Of a stretch of 64,000 bases of DNA, positions 1 to 8,937 are shown piece after piece. The stretch's first letter is position 1, and every line of letters begins with the position of its first letter. This DNA comes from Shimia haliotis (GTDB taxonomy: Bacteria > Pseudomonadota > Alphaproteobacteria > Rhodobacterales > Rhodobacteraceae), in assembly GCF_900114415.1 (NCBI RefSeq), contig NZ_FOSZ01000004.1, positions 124,001 through 188,000 of the forward strand, written 5' to 3'. The translations under genes were made by a program, and so were the position numbers. Under the pieces are notes generated by a model. The model searched no databases, was not told the DNA's origin, and worked only from the letters and a program-made list of their open reading frames with translations.

Positions 1-258
1 GTCGCGTTTAACCCCTTTGTTGCCGACATCGGCACGCTGTTGCCATCACTGGTATCAGGCTCGGTTCTGGTTTCGGTGGTTCTGGGACTTCAAACGATTG
101 GGCCAGTGCTCCTGCAAGCGCTGAAATCCCAAGATGTGTTCCTGTCAGCCTTTGTCCTGATGTTCGTGGCGCTTTTGACGCTGATCGGCACCCTTGTGTC
201 TGACCTTCTGCTGGCGCTGCTTGATCCACGAATTCGGTTCGGAGGGCGCGAACGATGA
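1..258 (+). CDS. Peptide-type ABC transporter permease, C-terminal fragment (DppB/OppB-like)
   Basis: The reading frame is open from the first base, so the gene begins outside the window; the last 85 residues are present. They hold two hydrophobic segments (about residues 15-35 and 48-72) and end in LLDPRIR, typical of the end of DppB/OppB-type inner-membrane permeases. The stop codon overlaps the start of the next permease by four bases (ATGA), the usual arrangement for the two permease subunits of a peptide or opine importer. The substrate cannot be read from this fragment. The family call rests on the C-terminal motif and the neighbour. Confidence 0.8.
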   Translation, partial: VAFNPFVADIGTLLPSLVSGSVLVSVVLGLQTIGPVLLQALKSQDVFLSAFVLMFVALLTLIGTLVSDLLLALLDPRIRFGGRER

Positions 259-1406
259 CCATTCTGCCAGACGGTCGCTATGTCGACGACGCGCCGTATG
301 AGACCGACACAGGCGCCGAAGCACGCAACGCTGAATTGGACATGTCCAATTCGCGACTCCTTTGGTTGCGGTTCAAACAACACAAACTGGGTTTGATTTC
401 GGCTCTGTTCCTGCTGGTTTCCTACCTCAGCCTGCCTTTTGCGGGGTTCATCTCTCCCTATACGCCAAACGAGCGGCTGGAAGACTATCTCTATGCGCCG
501 CCGCAGTTGGTGAGACTGTTTCACGACGGGGAATTTGTCGGCCCGTATGTCTATGGCACAACCGCAGAGATGGATCTTGAAAGCTTCAGTTGGAAGTACA
601 TCCAAGATCGTGAAACGCCCATGAAGCTTAAGTTCTTCTGTGAAGGGAGTGAGTACAAGCTTTCCGGATTTATTCCGACCAAGACGCATCTTTTCTGCGC
701 GCCCGAAGGCGCGACGGTGTTCCTTTTGGGATCAGACAGACTTGGTCGTGACGTGTTTTCACGCATTCTTTACGGGGCGCAGCTGTCTCTTACAGTGGGT
801 CTTGTCGGCATCACCGTCAGCTTTGTAATCGGCATCATATTAGGCTCTATTGCGGGGTACTTTGGCGGGTTCTTGGACTGGATCATCAACCGCGTGATTG
901 AGATCCTGCGCAGCCTGCCGGAATTGCCGCTGTGGCTGGCATTGTCCGCTGCGGTGCCATCGCATTGGGGGCCGGTGGCGGTGTTTTTCATCATATCCAT
1001 AATTCTCGGGATATTGGATTGGCCCGGGCTTGCAAGGGCCGTCCGATCCAAATTCCTGAGCCTGCGGGAAGAAGAATTTGTACGCGCCGCGGAGATGATG
1101 GGCGCCAAACCCAGCCGCGTGATCGGCAAGCACCTTCTGCCCAACTTTCTGAGCCATCTGATCGCCAGCGCAACCCTGTCTATCCCAGCCATGATTTTGG
1201 GCGAGACCGCGCTGAGCTTCCTTGGGTTGGGCCTACGGGCACCTGCGGTGAGTTGGGGCGTTATGCTGAACGACGCGCAAAATCTTGCGTCTATTGAAAT
1301 CTATTGGTGGACGGCCATTCCGATGCTGCCGATTGTGATTGTGGTGCTGGCATTCAACTTCTTTGGAGATGGCCTGCGAGACGCGCTGGATCCCAACCGG
1401 AGTTAA
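255..1406 (+). CDS. Peptide-type ABC transporter permease (DppC/OppC-like)
   Basis: This is the second inner-membrane permease of an oligopeptide-type ABC importer, 383 residues. An N-terminal membrane helix (about residues 46-70) is followed by an unusually long extracytoplasmic stretch containing two cysteines. Then comes the GSDRLGRDVFSRILYG stretch typical of OppC proteins and several helices. The EAA-type loop that contacts the ATPase is visible as EEFVRAAEMMGAKPSRVI, followed by GETALSFLGLGL. Its start overlaps the upstream permease stop (ATGA). No ATPase or binding protein follows, so those subunits probably lie upstream, outside the window. The large loop and the family pattern suggest a peptide, opine or oligosaccharide system, but the substrate is not determined. 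Confidence 0.88.
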   Translation: MTILPDGRYVDDAPYETDTGAEARNAELDMSNSRLLWLRFKQHKLGLISALFLLVSYLSLPFAGFISPYTPNERLEDYLYAPPQLVRLFHDGEFVGPYVYGTTAEMDLESFSWKYIQDRETPMKLKFFCEGSEYKLSGFIPTKTHLFCAPEGATVFLLGSDRLGRDVFSRILYGAQLSLTVGLVGITVSFVIGIILGSIAGYFGGFLDWIINRVIEILRSLPELPLWLALSAAVPSHWGPVAVFFIISIILGILDWPGLARAVRSKFLSLREEEFVRAAEMMGAKPSRVIGKHLLPNFLSHLIASATLSIPAMILGETALSFLGLGLRAPAVSWGVMLNDAQNLASIEIYWWTAIPMLPIVIVVLAFNFFGDGLRDALDPNRS

Positions 1407-1452
1407 TCTTCACGCCATCTTGAAATGGGGCTCCGCGCCGCTGCGTGGCTTG

Positions 1453-1480
1453 CCCCAAAGTATTTGCGCCAGAAAGAAGC
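1453..1480 (+). repeat. 3'-end element copy 1 (plus orientation)
   Basis: About 50 bases after the permease stop the plus strand reads CCCCAAAGTATTT, then GCGCCAGAAAGAAGC. A GGGGC...GCCCC pair of arms lies just before it (about 1427-1456). It faces a second copy at 1491-1515 that belongs to the convergent mscS-type gene. It matches the element seen after several other genes in the window. Confidence 0.7.
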
Positions 1481-1490
1481 TTGGAACACT

Positions 1491-1515
1491 TGCTTCTTCC
1501 TGGCTTCAAATACCC
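1491..1515 (-). repeat. 3'-end element copy 2 (minus orientation)
   Basis: Read on the minus strand this is GGGTATTTGAAGCCAGG followed by AAGAAGCA. It starts 44 bases after the stop of the minus-strand MscS gene, so it lies downstream of that gene on its coding strand. With copy 1 it forms an imperfect inverted repeat of about 21 bases with a short spacer. Confidence 0.68.
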
Positions 1516-1558
1516 AACGTCCCAACATTGCCGAGAGCGCGGATTTCGGTCAGGCGCG

Positions 1559-3898
1559 CTAGCGATCGTCGTCAGGGCCACCTTCCATGGCGTCTTCGTC
1601 AATCGCGGCCTCAACAGCCCCCACAACCGCTTCCTTTTGCTTTGGAGTGAGCTCACGGTCTTCCTGATCGTCGGCGATGCGCACAGTGACTTCGCGGTGG
1701 GCAAACTTAATGCCTTCGCGCTCAAACAGTTCCCGGATGTCTTGATAGACCTTTTTGCGCACGAGCCACTGATCACCGGGCTTGGTCATGAACTTCACAC
1801 GGATGATCATGGCGCTGTCCTGCATTTCCACCACGCCCTGCGATTTCAACGGCTGAATGAAGTTATGCCCAATGGTCGGATCATCCAGAAGTTCGATACC
1901 CAGGTTTTTGATCAACTTGCGGACCCGCTCCACGTCTGTGTCATAGGTCACACGCAGCTTGAGTTTCATGATCACCCAGTCACGCGAATAGTTGGTCAGA
2001 TATTGGATTTCGCCAAATGGAATGGTGTGCAGCGGGCCGAGGTGATGGCGTAGCTGAAAGGAGCGGACCGAGATTTTCTCGACCGTGCCTTTGACTGATC
2101 CGATGTCGATGTATTCGCCTTTGCGGAACGCATCGTCAAACAGGAAGAACGCACCGGAAAAAATGTCGCGTACCAAAGATTGCGCGCCAAAGCCTACCGC
2201 CAAGCCGACCACACCGGCACCAGCGAACAAGGGGCTGACGTTCACGCCAAGTTCCAGCAGCACGATCAGAATGATCGAGATAACGATCACCAACAACATC
2301 GCAGCGCGGAACAGAGGCAGCAGAGTGGCAAGACGGCTCGCGCTGTTGGCGCCGCCTTCGTCTCCAAGTTCGCCCTCTTCCTCTTCTCCCTGCTCCTCGC
2401 GGATTTTGCCATCCACCCAAATGCGGAAGACGTGGAAAACGATGTAGCCAATGAAGACAATCACCAGAACATCAAGCGCACGGTTTGACACCGATTCCGT
2501 CATCATTTCGCCAGCGCCGAATGCCAAAACGGCGGCATAGACACCGGCGACAACCGCCAGAATACCAGAGACACGACGGGCGAGCTGCTCGTAGGTGCTG
2601 ATCTGTTTTCCCTCGAGCCGCTGTTTGAGCTCTTCGATCTCGTCGAGTTGCTCTTGCGTGGGAGATTCGGTTTCTTCGGCCTGCTCTTCTTCCTGCTGCA
2701 GTTCTTCGTTCATTTCGCGCACGCGACGGGCGCGGTCAAAGAACTTTTCAATGCAGAAGTTGATTGTCGCATAGACCACTATGATGGCCATGAAGATGCC
2801 ATAGGCAGCAGCCAGCGCCGGCACCGATTCCTCTACCTCCAAAATCAAATCAAATGCCTGATCAAAGAAGCCGTAAACCACGTAAACGATGAACACAGGC
2901 GCCCAGAACACGCTGACAAGGCGCAGGGGCAAGCTGACGTCTTCCAGCGCCTTACCATTGCGGATCGCATTGGCAATCGGTTTGTAGTTCACCAGCGCCA
3001 TAAGGATATTGCCCAACGAGAAAATCGACACCAGCGCCAATGTCAGGAGTGCATAGACGTCGTAGTTCAGACCCAGCTGACGAAGCCAATCACCAAAGAC
3101 TTGAGTACAAATGTCCAAAGATGCGAGCAGGAACAGCCACCGATACAACCGTTTTGCATCGCGGGTGGAAAAGGCCGGAATGCGATACTGATCCAAAAAG
3201 GGAGAAAGGATCATCCGCCAAAGGAGCGCGGCCACGCGGGCGACGAAATAGGCAAAATAGATCGAACCGATGGTGAAATCGATGGCGGTGTCATCCGAGC
3301 TGCCAAACAGAAGCCAACCAAGAATAAATGCAACGGCCATGGAAAAGATCACGCCGAGAACACCACCAATGAACCGCACCACGAGGAACGGCAGCTTGTC
3401 GGAATACCCCACTGGGTTTTCCTTGATCATCGGCATGACAAACCGCGCGGCAATACGTTTGCCATAGATGTAGCGTTCGGGGAAAAGCGCGACAAAGAAC
3501 AAAAGAAGCGACCAAAGAAGCACCTCTACGAAAGTGAATATTTCTCCGGTCGGGCTGCTGGCACGCAGGATAAACAGCACTTCGTTGACCGACGCCGGCC
3601 ACGCATCAAGACGGCGCTGCAAAAGATCACGAAACTGATCTACTTCAGACTGGACCATCATGATCGTGTTGCCGCTGTCGCCTTCAACGACCTCTTCTAC
3701 GACGCTTTCCTGCGGCGTTACCTCGGTCGGCACCGCATTGCCATTTGCATCCATGATGATCACAGTCATGCCGTGCTTTGCAGCCTCCTGCATCAGCGAG
3801 GTCATCGGGTTGGTCACATCAGCATCGGCCGTCTCCTGAGCCACAAGCACAACAGGCAGAAACAGCGAAAACAGAAAAACAGAGAGGAAGCGCAGCAT
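1559..3898 (-). CDS. Large mechanosensitive channel of the MscS family
   Basis: An inner-membrane tension-gated channel of about 779 residues. The frame is open up to 3985, but I chose the ATG at 3898 because it opens directly into a signal peptide (MLRFLSVFLFSLFL...VLVAQ) and has an AAGG-containing ribosome site seven bases upstream. After a periplasmic N-terminal part come many hydrophobic segments, an acidic coiled-coil stretch (about residues 395-435, rich in E and Q), and the MscS pore and beta domain. That domain carries GLAVGFGAQSLVRDIFSG, the family's pore-lining helix signature, and then FRKGEYIDIGSVKGTVE. The C-terminal region is charged and ends in GGPDDDR. Length and layout resemble the multi-helix MscK/YbdG-like branch rather than minimal MscS. 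It is convergent with the upstream ABC permease and divergent from the glycan cluster. Confidence 0.9.
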   Translation of the reverse strand: MLRFLSVFLFSLFLPVVLVAQETADADVTNPMTSLMQEAAKHGMTVIIMDANGNAVPTEVTPQESVVEEVVEGDSGNTIMMVQSEVDQFRDLLQRRLDAWPASVNEVLFILRASSPTGEIFTFVEVLLWSLLLFFVALFPERYIYGKRIAARFVMPMIKENPVGYSDKLPFLVVRFIGGVLGVIFSMAVAFILGWLLFGSSDDTAIDFTIGSIYFAYFVARVAALLWRMILSPFLDQYRIPAFSTRDAKRLYRWLFLLASLDICTQVFGDWLRQLGLNYDVYALLTLALVSIFSLGNILMALVNYKPIANAIRNGKALEDVSLPLRLVSVFWAPVFIVYVVYGFFDQAFDLILEVEESVPALAAAYGIFMAIIVVYATINFCIEKFFDRARRVREMNEELQQEEEQAEETESPTQEQLDEIEELKQRLEGKQISTYEQLARRVSGILAVVAGVYAAVLAFGAGEMMTESVSNRALDVLVIVFIGYIVFHVFRIWVDGKIREEQGEEEEGELGDEGGANSASRLATLLPLFRAAMLLVIVISIILIVLLELGVNVSPLFAGAGVVGLAVGFGAQSLVRDIFSGAFFLFDDAFRKGEYIDIGSVKGTVEKISVRSFQLRHHLGPLHTIPFGEIQYLTNYSRDWVIMKLKLRVTYDTDVERVRKLIKNLGIELLDDPTIGHNFIQPLKSQGVVEMQDSAMIIRVKFMTKPGDQWLVRKKVYQDIRELFEREGIKFAHREVTVRIADDQEDRELTPKQKEAVVGAVEAAIDEDAMEGGPDDDR

Positions 3899-4117
3899 CA
3901 GGGAGCCTTTCTTAACACTTCCACTCGGTCTACCCCGAGATTGCGTATTGGGCAAACTGTTGATTTTGTGTGGCACGCAACCCATACGGGAATGGTTCAG
4001 AGGGCGAGTTGCTCAGCTTTTGGGGTGACAACACACAGCAAAAGAGATAGCGCAAAGCCTAGGTTTTCTTGGGGAACGCCAAGGGGCGACCCATAGCAAG
4101 AGGCACCACCAATCGTG

Positions 4118-5392
4118 ATGCAAAAGACACAGGAAAAAATCGCGGTATTGGGCCAAGGATACGTTGGCTTGCCGTTGACGCTTGGGTTGGCAAATGCCGG
4201 ATTTGACGTGGTTGGATTTGACACCAACTCGCGCCTGATTGAGCGGCTTTTGAACGGCACTGATCCCAATGGCGAAGCCAGCAGTGATGCCGTTGGAACA
4301 ACTGGCGCGACGTTCAGCGCGGATGACGCTGATTTGGCGGAATGCACGGTGTTTATCCTCACGGTTCCGACGCCAATCACCTTGGCCAAGAAACCCAATC
4401 TTGATCCGATTTTTGGCGCTGCAGAAACTGTGGCTCCGCACCTGCGCAAAGGATCTTTGGTGATCCTTGAAAGCACAGTCTATCCCGGTGTGACCGAAGA
4501 CGTTCTTGGAGAGGCTTTGGAGAAGGCCACAGGACTGACACGCAAAGTGGATTTCAAGCTGGGATATTCGCCGGAGCGCGTGAACCCCGGTGATCCGATC
4601 AACAAACTGGAAACCATCGTCAAAGTGATCTCCGCTCAAGACGAGGAAACTCTGGATCGAGTTGAGGCGATTTATGCGCCGGTGATCACTGCCGGCTTGC
4701 ACAAGGCAAGTTCAATCAAAACCGCCGAAGCCGCAAAAGTGATAGAAAACACACAGCGCGACCTCAACATTGCACTGGTGAACGAGTTCGCTCTGATTTT
4801 TGACAGGATGGGGCTGGATACGCTTGAAGTACTGGAAGCGGCAGGCACCAAATGGAACTTTTTGCCGTTCAAGCCCGGTCTGGTTGGCGGTCACTGCATT
4901 GGCGTCGATCCTTACTATCTGACTTATCGGGCCGAGCAGTTGGGGTACCACCCCGAGGTGATCCTTGCCGGTCGGCGGATCAATGACAACATGGGCAAAT
5001 ACGTCGCGCAGCAGACCATCAAGGGGATGCTGGACACAGGCGCCAATGCGGCCGGTGCGCGGGTACTGGTCATGGGGTTCGCATTCAAAGAAAACTGTGC
5101 TGACACGCGCAACACGCGGGTGGTGGATATCGTGGAAGAGCTTGAAAGCTATTCCGCAAAGGTCGAGATCTGGGATCCAAGGGTTGATACCGAAGCCGTG
5201 ACCGAAGAATACGGCATCTCTCTTACTCGAAATCCGGCATCAGGCGCCTATGACGCGATAATTTTGGCCGTAGGCCATCAGGAATTTGTAGAGATGGGCG
5301 CCGCGGCCATTCGGGCTCTCGGAAAGCCAGGAGCTTTGCTCTATGATATCAAAGGCATTTTGGCCAAGTCCGAGTCGGACTTGCGTCTATAA
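4118..5392 (+). CDS. UDP-sugar 6-dehydrogenase (TviB/WbpA-like nucleotide-sugar dehydrogenase)
   Basis: Oxidises a UDP-hexose (UDP-GlcNAc, UDP-GalNAc, UDP-ManNAc or glucose type) at C6 to the uronic acid, using NAD. Visible features are the Rossmann motif GQGYVGLPL near residues 12-20, the segment TVPTPI, the STVYPG loop, and the catalytic Cys near residue 260 in GGHCIGVDPYYL, followed by the C-terminal UDP-binding domain (VMGFAFKENCADTRNT). At about 424 residues it has the usual family length. A GTG at 4115 directly precedes the chosen ATG and is an alternative start. It is the first gene of a plus-strand run of eight glycan genes and probably makes the acidic sugar donor. The TviB/WbpA branch fits better than Ugd because of the GHCIGVDPYYLTYRA segment; the exact substrate is not resolvable. 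Confidence 0.88.
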   Translation: MQKTQEKIAVLGQGYVGLPLTLGLANAGFDVVGFDTNSRLIERLLNGTDPNGEASSDAVGTTGATFSADDADLAECTVFILTVPTPITLAKKPNLDPIFGAAETVAPHLRKGSLVILESTVYPGVTEDVLGEALEKATGLTRKVDFKLGYSPERVNPGDPINKLETIVKVISAQDEETLDRVEAIYAPVITAGLHKASSIKTAEAAKVIENTQRDLNIALVNEFALIFDRMGLDTLEVLEAAGTKWNFLPFKPGLVGGHCIGVDPYYLTYRAEQLGYHPEVILAGRRINDNMGKYVAQQTIKGMLDTGANAAGARVLVMGFAFKENCADTRNTRVVDIVEELESYSAKVEIWDPRVDTEAVTEEYGISLTRNPASGAYDAIILAVGHQEFVEMGAAAIRALGKPGALLYDIKGILAKSESDLRL

Positions 5393-5412
5393 TAAACGAA
5401 GCGAGGCGGGAC

Positions 5413-6633
5413 GTGGTAGAAGCCATGATACAAGCAGAACAGCGGGTGACGCGCGCGCCCCGCGTTTTGTTTTACAGCCATGATACGTTTGGGCTCGGTC
5501 ATCTTCGCCGGTCCCGGGCTTTGGCGGGCGCCATCACGCGGGCCGCGCCCGACGTTTCGGCGCTGATCCTGACGGGATCGCCGGTTGCGGGGCGGTTTGC
5601 CTTCCCTGACAATGTCGACCACATTCGCCTGCCTGGTGTCACAAAAACACCTGACGGCAACTACGAAAGCGAACGCCTCGGGCTGAGCATTGATGAAGTC
5701 ACCGAACTGCGGGCGCGTCTGATAGATGCAACCGTCAAGCATTTCGACCCCGATATTGTGATAGTGGACAAAGAGCCGACGGGGTTTCGCGGCGAAATGA
5801 TCCCCGCGTTGGAATGGCTGCGCAAACAAAAGAAGGCACATATTGTGCTGGGGCTGCGCGATGTGTTGGATGATCCCGATACGTTGGCAGCCGAATGGGA
5901 GCGCAAGGGCGCACTTAAAGCGGCTGAGCAGTATTACGACGAATGCTGGGTATATGGGCTAAAATCCATTCACGACCCCACAGAAGGCCTGGAATTCTCC
6001 TCCGAGTTTCGTGCAAAGACACGGTTTGCCGGCTATCTGCGCCGCGAAGAACTGCCGGACGGAGAAGCGCCTACGGACCCCTATATTCTGGTCACGCCGG
6101 GGGGCGGTGGAGACGGCGCGAGCATGGTGGATCTCGTGTTGTCAGCCTATGAGCGGAATCCCGATTTGGACCCGCGGGCGATGCTGGTATACGGCCCATT
6201 TCTGTCTGGCGAAGTGCGGGCGGAATTTGAAGAGCGTGTTGCCAAGCTCAAAGGTCGCGTGCACGCGGTGGGTTTTGACAGCCGCATGGAAACCCTGATG
6301 AACGGTGCCAAGGGCATCGTGTCCATGGGGGGGTACAACACCTTCTGCGAAGTGCTGTCTTTTGACAAACCGGTCGTGATTGTGCCGCGCACGCGTCCGC
6401 GTCTGGAGCAGTTCATTCGCGCCAGCCGCGCCGAAGAGTTAGGGTTGGTGCGGATGTTGGACGAAACCCGCGGAGAGCTGACCCCCGAGGCCATGACCTT
6501 GGCCATTCGCGGTCTAGCAACACAACTTAGTCCATCGTCTGCATTTGTTCCTGGATTACTGGATGGTTTGGACGTGATTGCAGATCGCACGCTCGATATT
6601 CTTGACCTGAACCGCTCGCAAGGGGTGGCATGA
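5413..6633 (+). CDS. Predicted GT28/MurG-like glycosyltransferase
   Basis: A soluble GT-B fold glycosyltransferase of about 406 residues, related to MurG and the group of predicted glycosyltransferases known as COG4671. The N-terminus has YSHDTFGLGHLRRSRAL, the glycine-rich acceptor loop. The C-terminal half has VTPGGGGDGASM and then SMGGYNTFCEVL followed by PVVIVPR, the donor nucleotide-binding region. The GTG at 5413 has a well-placed AGGCGG upstream; the ATG at 5425 is an alternative. It lies 20 bases after the dehydrogenase and overlaps the next gene by four bases. It looks like a paralogue of the product of 9518-10660, so two related transferases lie in one cluster. Donor and acceptor are unknown. 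Confidence 0.8.
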   Translation: MVEAMIQAEQRVTRAPRVLFYSHDTFGLGHLRRSRALAGAITRAAPDVSALILTGSPVAGRFAFPDNVDHIRLPGVTKTPDGNYESERLGLSIDEVTELRARLIDATVKHFDPDIVIVDKEPTGFRGEMIPALEWLRKQKKAHIVLGLRDVLDDPDTLAAEWERKGALKAAEQYYDECWVYGLKSIHDPTEGLEFSSEFRAKTRFAGYLRREELPDGEAPTDPYILVTPGGGGDGASMVDLVLSAYERNPDLDPRAMLVYGPFLSGEVRAEFEERVAKLKGRVHAVGFDSRMETLMNGAKGIVSMGGYNTFCEVLSFDKPVVIVPRTRPRLEQFIRASRAEELGLVRMLDETRGELTPEAMTLAIRGLATQLSPSSAFVPGLLDGLDVIADRTLDILDLNRSQGVA

Positions 6634-7862
6634 ACACGCTTTCTCGACCCAAACTGGCTGTGGCCGTCAAAGGGTGGCCGCGCCTTTCAGAAACTTTTAT
6701 TGCCCAAGAATTGGTGGCGCTTGAAGAAGCTGGATATGAACTGGAACTCTGGTCCTTGCGTTTTCCCACGGACACCAAAACACATCCGTTGCACGACCGG
6801 CTGAAGGCCAAGGTCCACTACCTGCCGGAGTATCTGCATCAAGAACCCCTTCGCGTGGCAAAAGGCCTATTGCGCTCAATGATGCGGCGCGGATTCTGGG
6901 CGGCCTGCGGCACATGGTTGAAGGATCTAAGGCGCGACCGGACGCGCAACCGTGTGCGCAGATTTGGACAGGCTTGTGTGCTCGCTACGGAATTGAACCC
7001 GGACATCGACGCCCTCTATGCGCATTTTATGCATACGCCGGCGTCGGTTGCCCGATACGCAGCAATTCTGCGGGGCATGCCTTGGTCGGTGTCAGCCCAC
7101 GCCAAAGACATTTGGACCTCCCCCGAGTGGGAAAAACGCGAGAAATTGCAGGCCGCGACCCATGGGGCGGAGTTCCTAGCAACCTGCACCGGCGTCGGGG
7201 CCGAGCATCTTGCCGGATTGGCGGATCGCCCCGATCGAGTAGAGTTGATTTATCACGGTCTGGATCTGACTCGTTTTCCTGAACCACCGGCCACGCGGGA
7301 TCACAGCGGGCCAGTTAATTTCCTGTCGGTTGGACGTCTTGTTGAGAAAAAGGGTTTTGACCGGTTGATCGCAGCGCTGGCTCTGTTGCCTGACGATCTT
7401 GACTGGCGCTGGGAACATATTGGCGGTGGCGGGTCTGATGCGAAATTCCGCAAGCAAGCCGAAGCCGCTGGCGTGGCAGACCGAATCATTTGGCGCGGCG
7501 CTTGTGATCAGCCAGAAGTGATCCAATCGATGCGCGCGTCCGACGTGTTTGTCCTGCCAAGCCGCATTGCAGAAAGTGGCGACAGGGACGGATTGCCGAA
7601 TGTGTTGATGGAAGCCGCAAGCCAAAAGTTGTGTTTGTTGTCGACCCCTGTCAGCGCCATTCCGGAATTCATCGACGACGGTGTGCACGGCGTTCTGAGC
7701 AGTGATGAGCCTGCGCTTTTGGCAAGCGCCATGGAGAGCCTCGCCCGCGATCCCGCAAAACGAGCTGAGCTGGCGGATGCCGCCTATGGTCGTCTGACAT
7801 CGCATTTCCTGATGCAGCCCGGAATTGCCAAGCTGGATCTGCGCTTGCGCGCCTTGGTGTGA
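6630..7862 (+). CDS. Glycosyltransferase family 4 protein
   Basis: A cytoplasmic GT4-type transferase of 410 residues. The N-terminus reads KGWPRLSETFIAQELVALE, common in exopolysaccharide transferases related to colanic-acid WcaL. The C-terminal Rossmann half has FLSVGRLVEKKGFDRLI and the donor-site segment DGLPNVLMEAASQKL. It starts within the stop of the previous gene (ATGA), which implies translational coupling. No membrane segment is evident, so it should act on the inner face of the cytoplasmic membrane. The sugar added is unknown. Confidence 0.85.
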   Translation: MNTLSRPKLAVAVKGWPRLSETFIAQELVALEEAGYELELWSLRFPTDTKTHPLHDRLKAKVHYLPEYLHQEPLRVAKGLLRSMMRRGFWAACGTWLKDLRRDRTRNRVRRFGQACVLATELNPDIDALYAHFMHTPASVARYAAILRGMPWSVSAHAKDIWTSPEWEKREKLQAATHGAEFLATCTGVGAEHLAGLADRPDRVELIYHGLDLTRFPEPPATRDHSGPVNFLSVGRLVEKKGFDRLIAALALLPDDLDWRWEHIGGGGSDAKFRKQAEAAGVADRIIWRGACDQPEVIQSMRASDVFVLPSRIAESGDRDGLPNVLMEAASQKLCLLSTPVSAIPEFIDDGVHGVLSSDEPALLASAMESLARDPAKRAELADAAYGRLTSHFLMQPGIAKLDLRLRALV

Positions 7863-7866
7863 CACA

Positions 7867-8937
7867 GTGGCCCGCATCGCCTTTTACGCTGCCCTGAAAT
7901 CTCCGCATCACCCTGTGGCTTCCGGTGAGCGCACAATTGCCCGCAACCTAATGACTGCCATTGAGAAACCAAGGCACTCCGTGGATCTCGCGTCGGAGTT
8001 TCGACCCTTTGACAAGAACGGTAGTCCAAAGACCCAGAATGCCTTTTTGGCGGAAGCTGACGCCATTGCTAAGGGGCTGATTGCTCAAGGTAGCTGGGAC
8101 GCTTGGGTGAGCTATCACAGTTACTACAAAGCGCCAGACTTGCTCGGGCCTGTGGTCAGCAAAACCCTTGGCATACCCTATCTGTCAATCGAAGCGACCC
8201 GCGCGTCCAAGCGTCTTGGCGGTCCTTGGGACCAGTTCGAGCGCAAGGCAATGGACGCCTGTGACGCCGCAGATGTTTTGTTTCACTTTACCGCGCGTGA
8301 TGCTGTCGCATTGTGGCGGGACTTGCAGGATCATCAGCTTCTCGTTGGATTGCCCCCGTTCCTTGGTCGCGAAACTTTGCCGGAACCAGCGCGTCCTGAA
8401 ACACCGCTCATCCTGATTGCAGGTATGATGCGCGCGGGAGACAAACTGGCGTCTTATGAGATCGCAGCCGAGGTTCTGGCGTTGCTGGAGGGAGACTGGC
8501 AGGTGGAAATCGCCGGAGATGGACCTGAGCGCGCGCGTGTTGAAGCTTTGATGGCACCCTTTGGGCCGCGTGTTCGATTTCTGGGCGGTTTAGACGAAGC
8601 GGGTATGACTGAGGCCTATCGGCGAGCGCGTGCATTTTTCTGGCCAGGTGTGAACGAAGCCTTCGGAATGGTCTATCTGGAAGCACAGGCCCACGGGGTT
8701 CCCGTGGTGGCCCAAGACAGGCTGGGTGTGAACGAAGTTGTGTCCGCTGCAGGACTTTGTGCCGTTGACCGCCCGAAGGCCCTTGCAGAAGCGCTTGGGC
8801 AGTTGTTGAATGACGACGCATTTCACGCAGCGCGGTCCGCTGCGGCGCGCGACAAAGTTTCCAAGCATCACCTGATGGGGGCTGCGCGCAATACACTTTG
8901 GGGCGCCTTGTCGCCTTTGATTTCGGAGACACCATGA
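7867..8937 (+). CDS. Glycosyltransferase family 4 protein (short form)
   Basis: A second GT4-like transferase, about 356 residues. The GTG at 7867 is chosen because the homology-like N-terminus (VARIAFYAALKSPHH) starts there, four bases after the previous stop; the frame extends further upstream only through sequence shared with the neighbour. The donor-binding half shows EIAGDGPERARVEAL and the retaining-transferase motif FWPGVNEAFGMVYLEAQAHG, with glutamates spaced as in the EX7E signature. It overlaps the next gene by ATGA. The role is inferred from family and operon only. Confidence 0.82.
   Translation: MARIAFYAALKSPHHPVASGERTIARNLMTAIEKPRHSVDLASEFRPFDKNGSPKTQNAFLAEADAIAKGLIAQGSWDAWVSYHSYYKAPDLLGPVVSKTLGIPYLSIEATRASKRLGGPWDQFERKAMDACDAADVLFHFTARDAVALWRDLQDHQLLVGLPPFLGRETLPEPARPETPLILIAGMMRAGDKLASYEIAAEVLALLEGDWQVEIAGDGPERARVEALMAPFGPRVRFLGGLDEAGMTEAYRRARAFFWPGVNEAFGMVYLEAQAHGVPVVAQDRLGVNEVVSAAGLCAVDRPKALAEALGQLLNDDAFHAARSAAARDKVSKHHLMGAARNTLWGALSPLISETP

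Noticed and set aside
2648-4096. A 482-residue open frame on the plus strand opposite the MscS gene
   Set aside because: It is antisense to a protein with clear MscS signatures, has a composition rich in His, Gln and Arg typical of reverse-frame shadows, and no recognisable domain.
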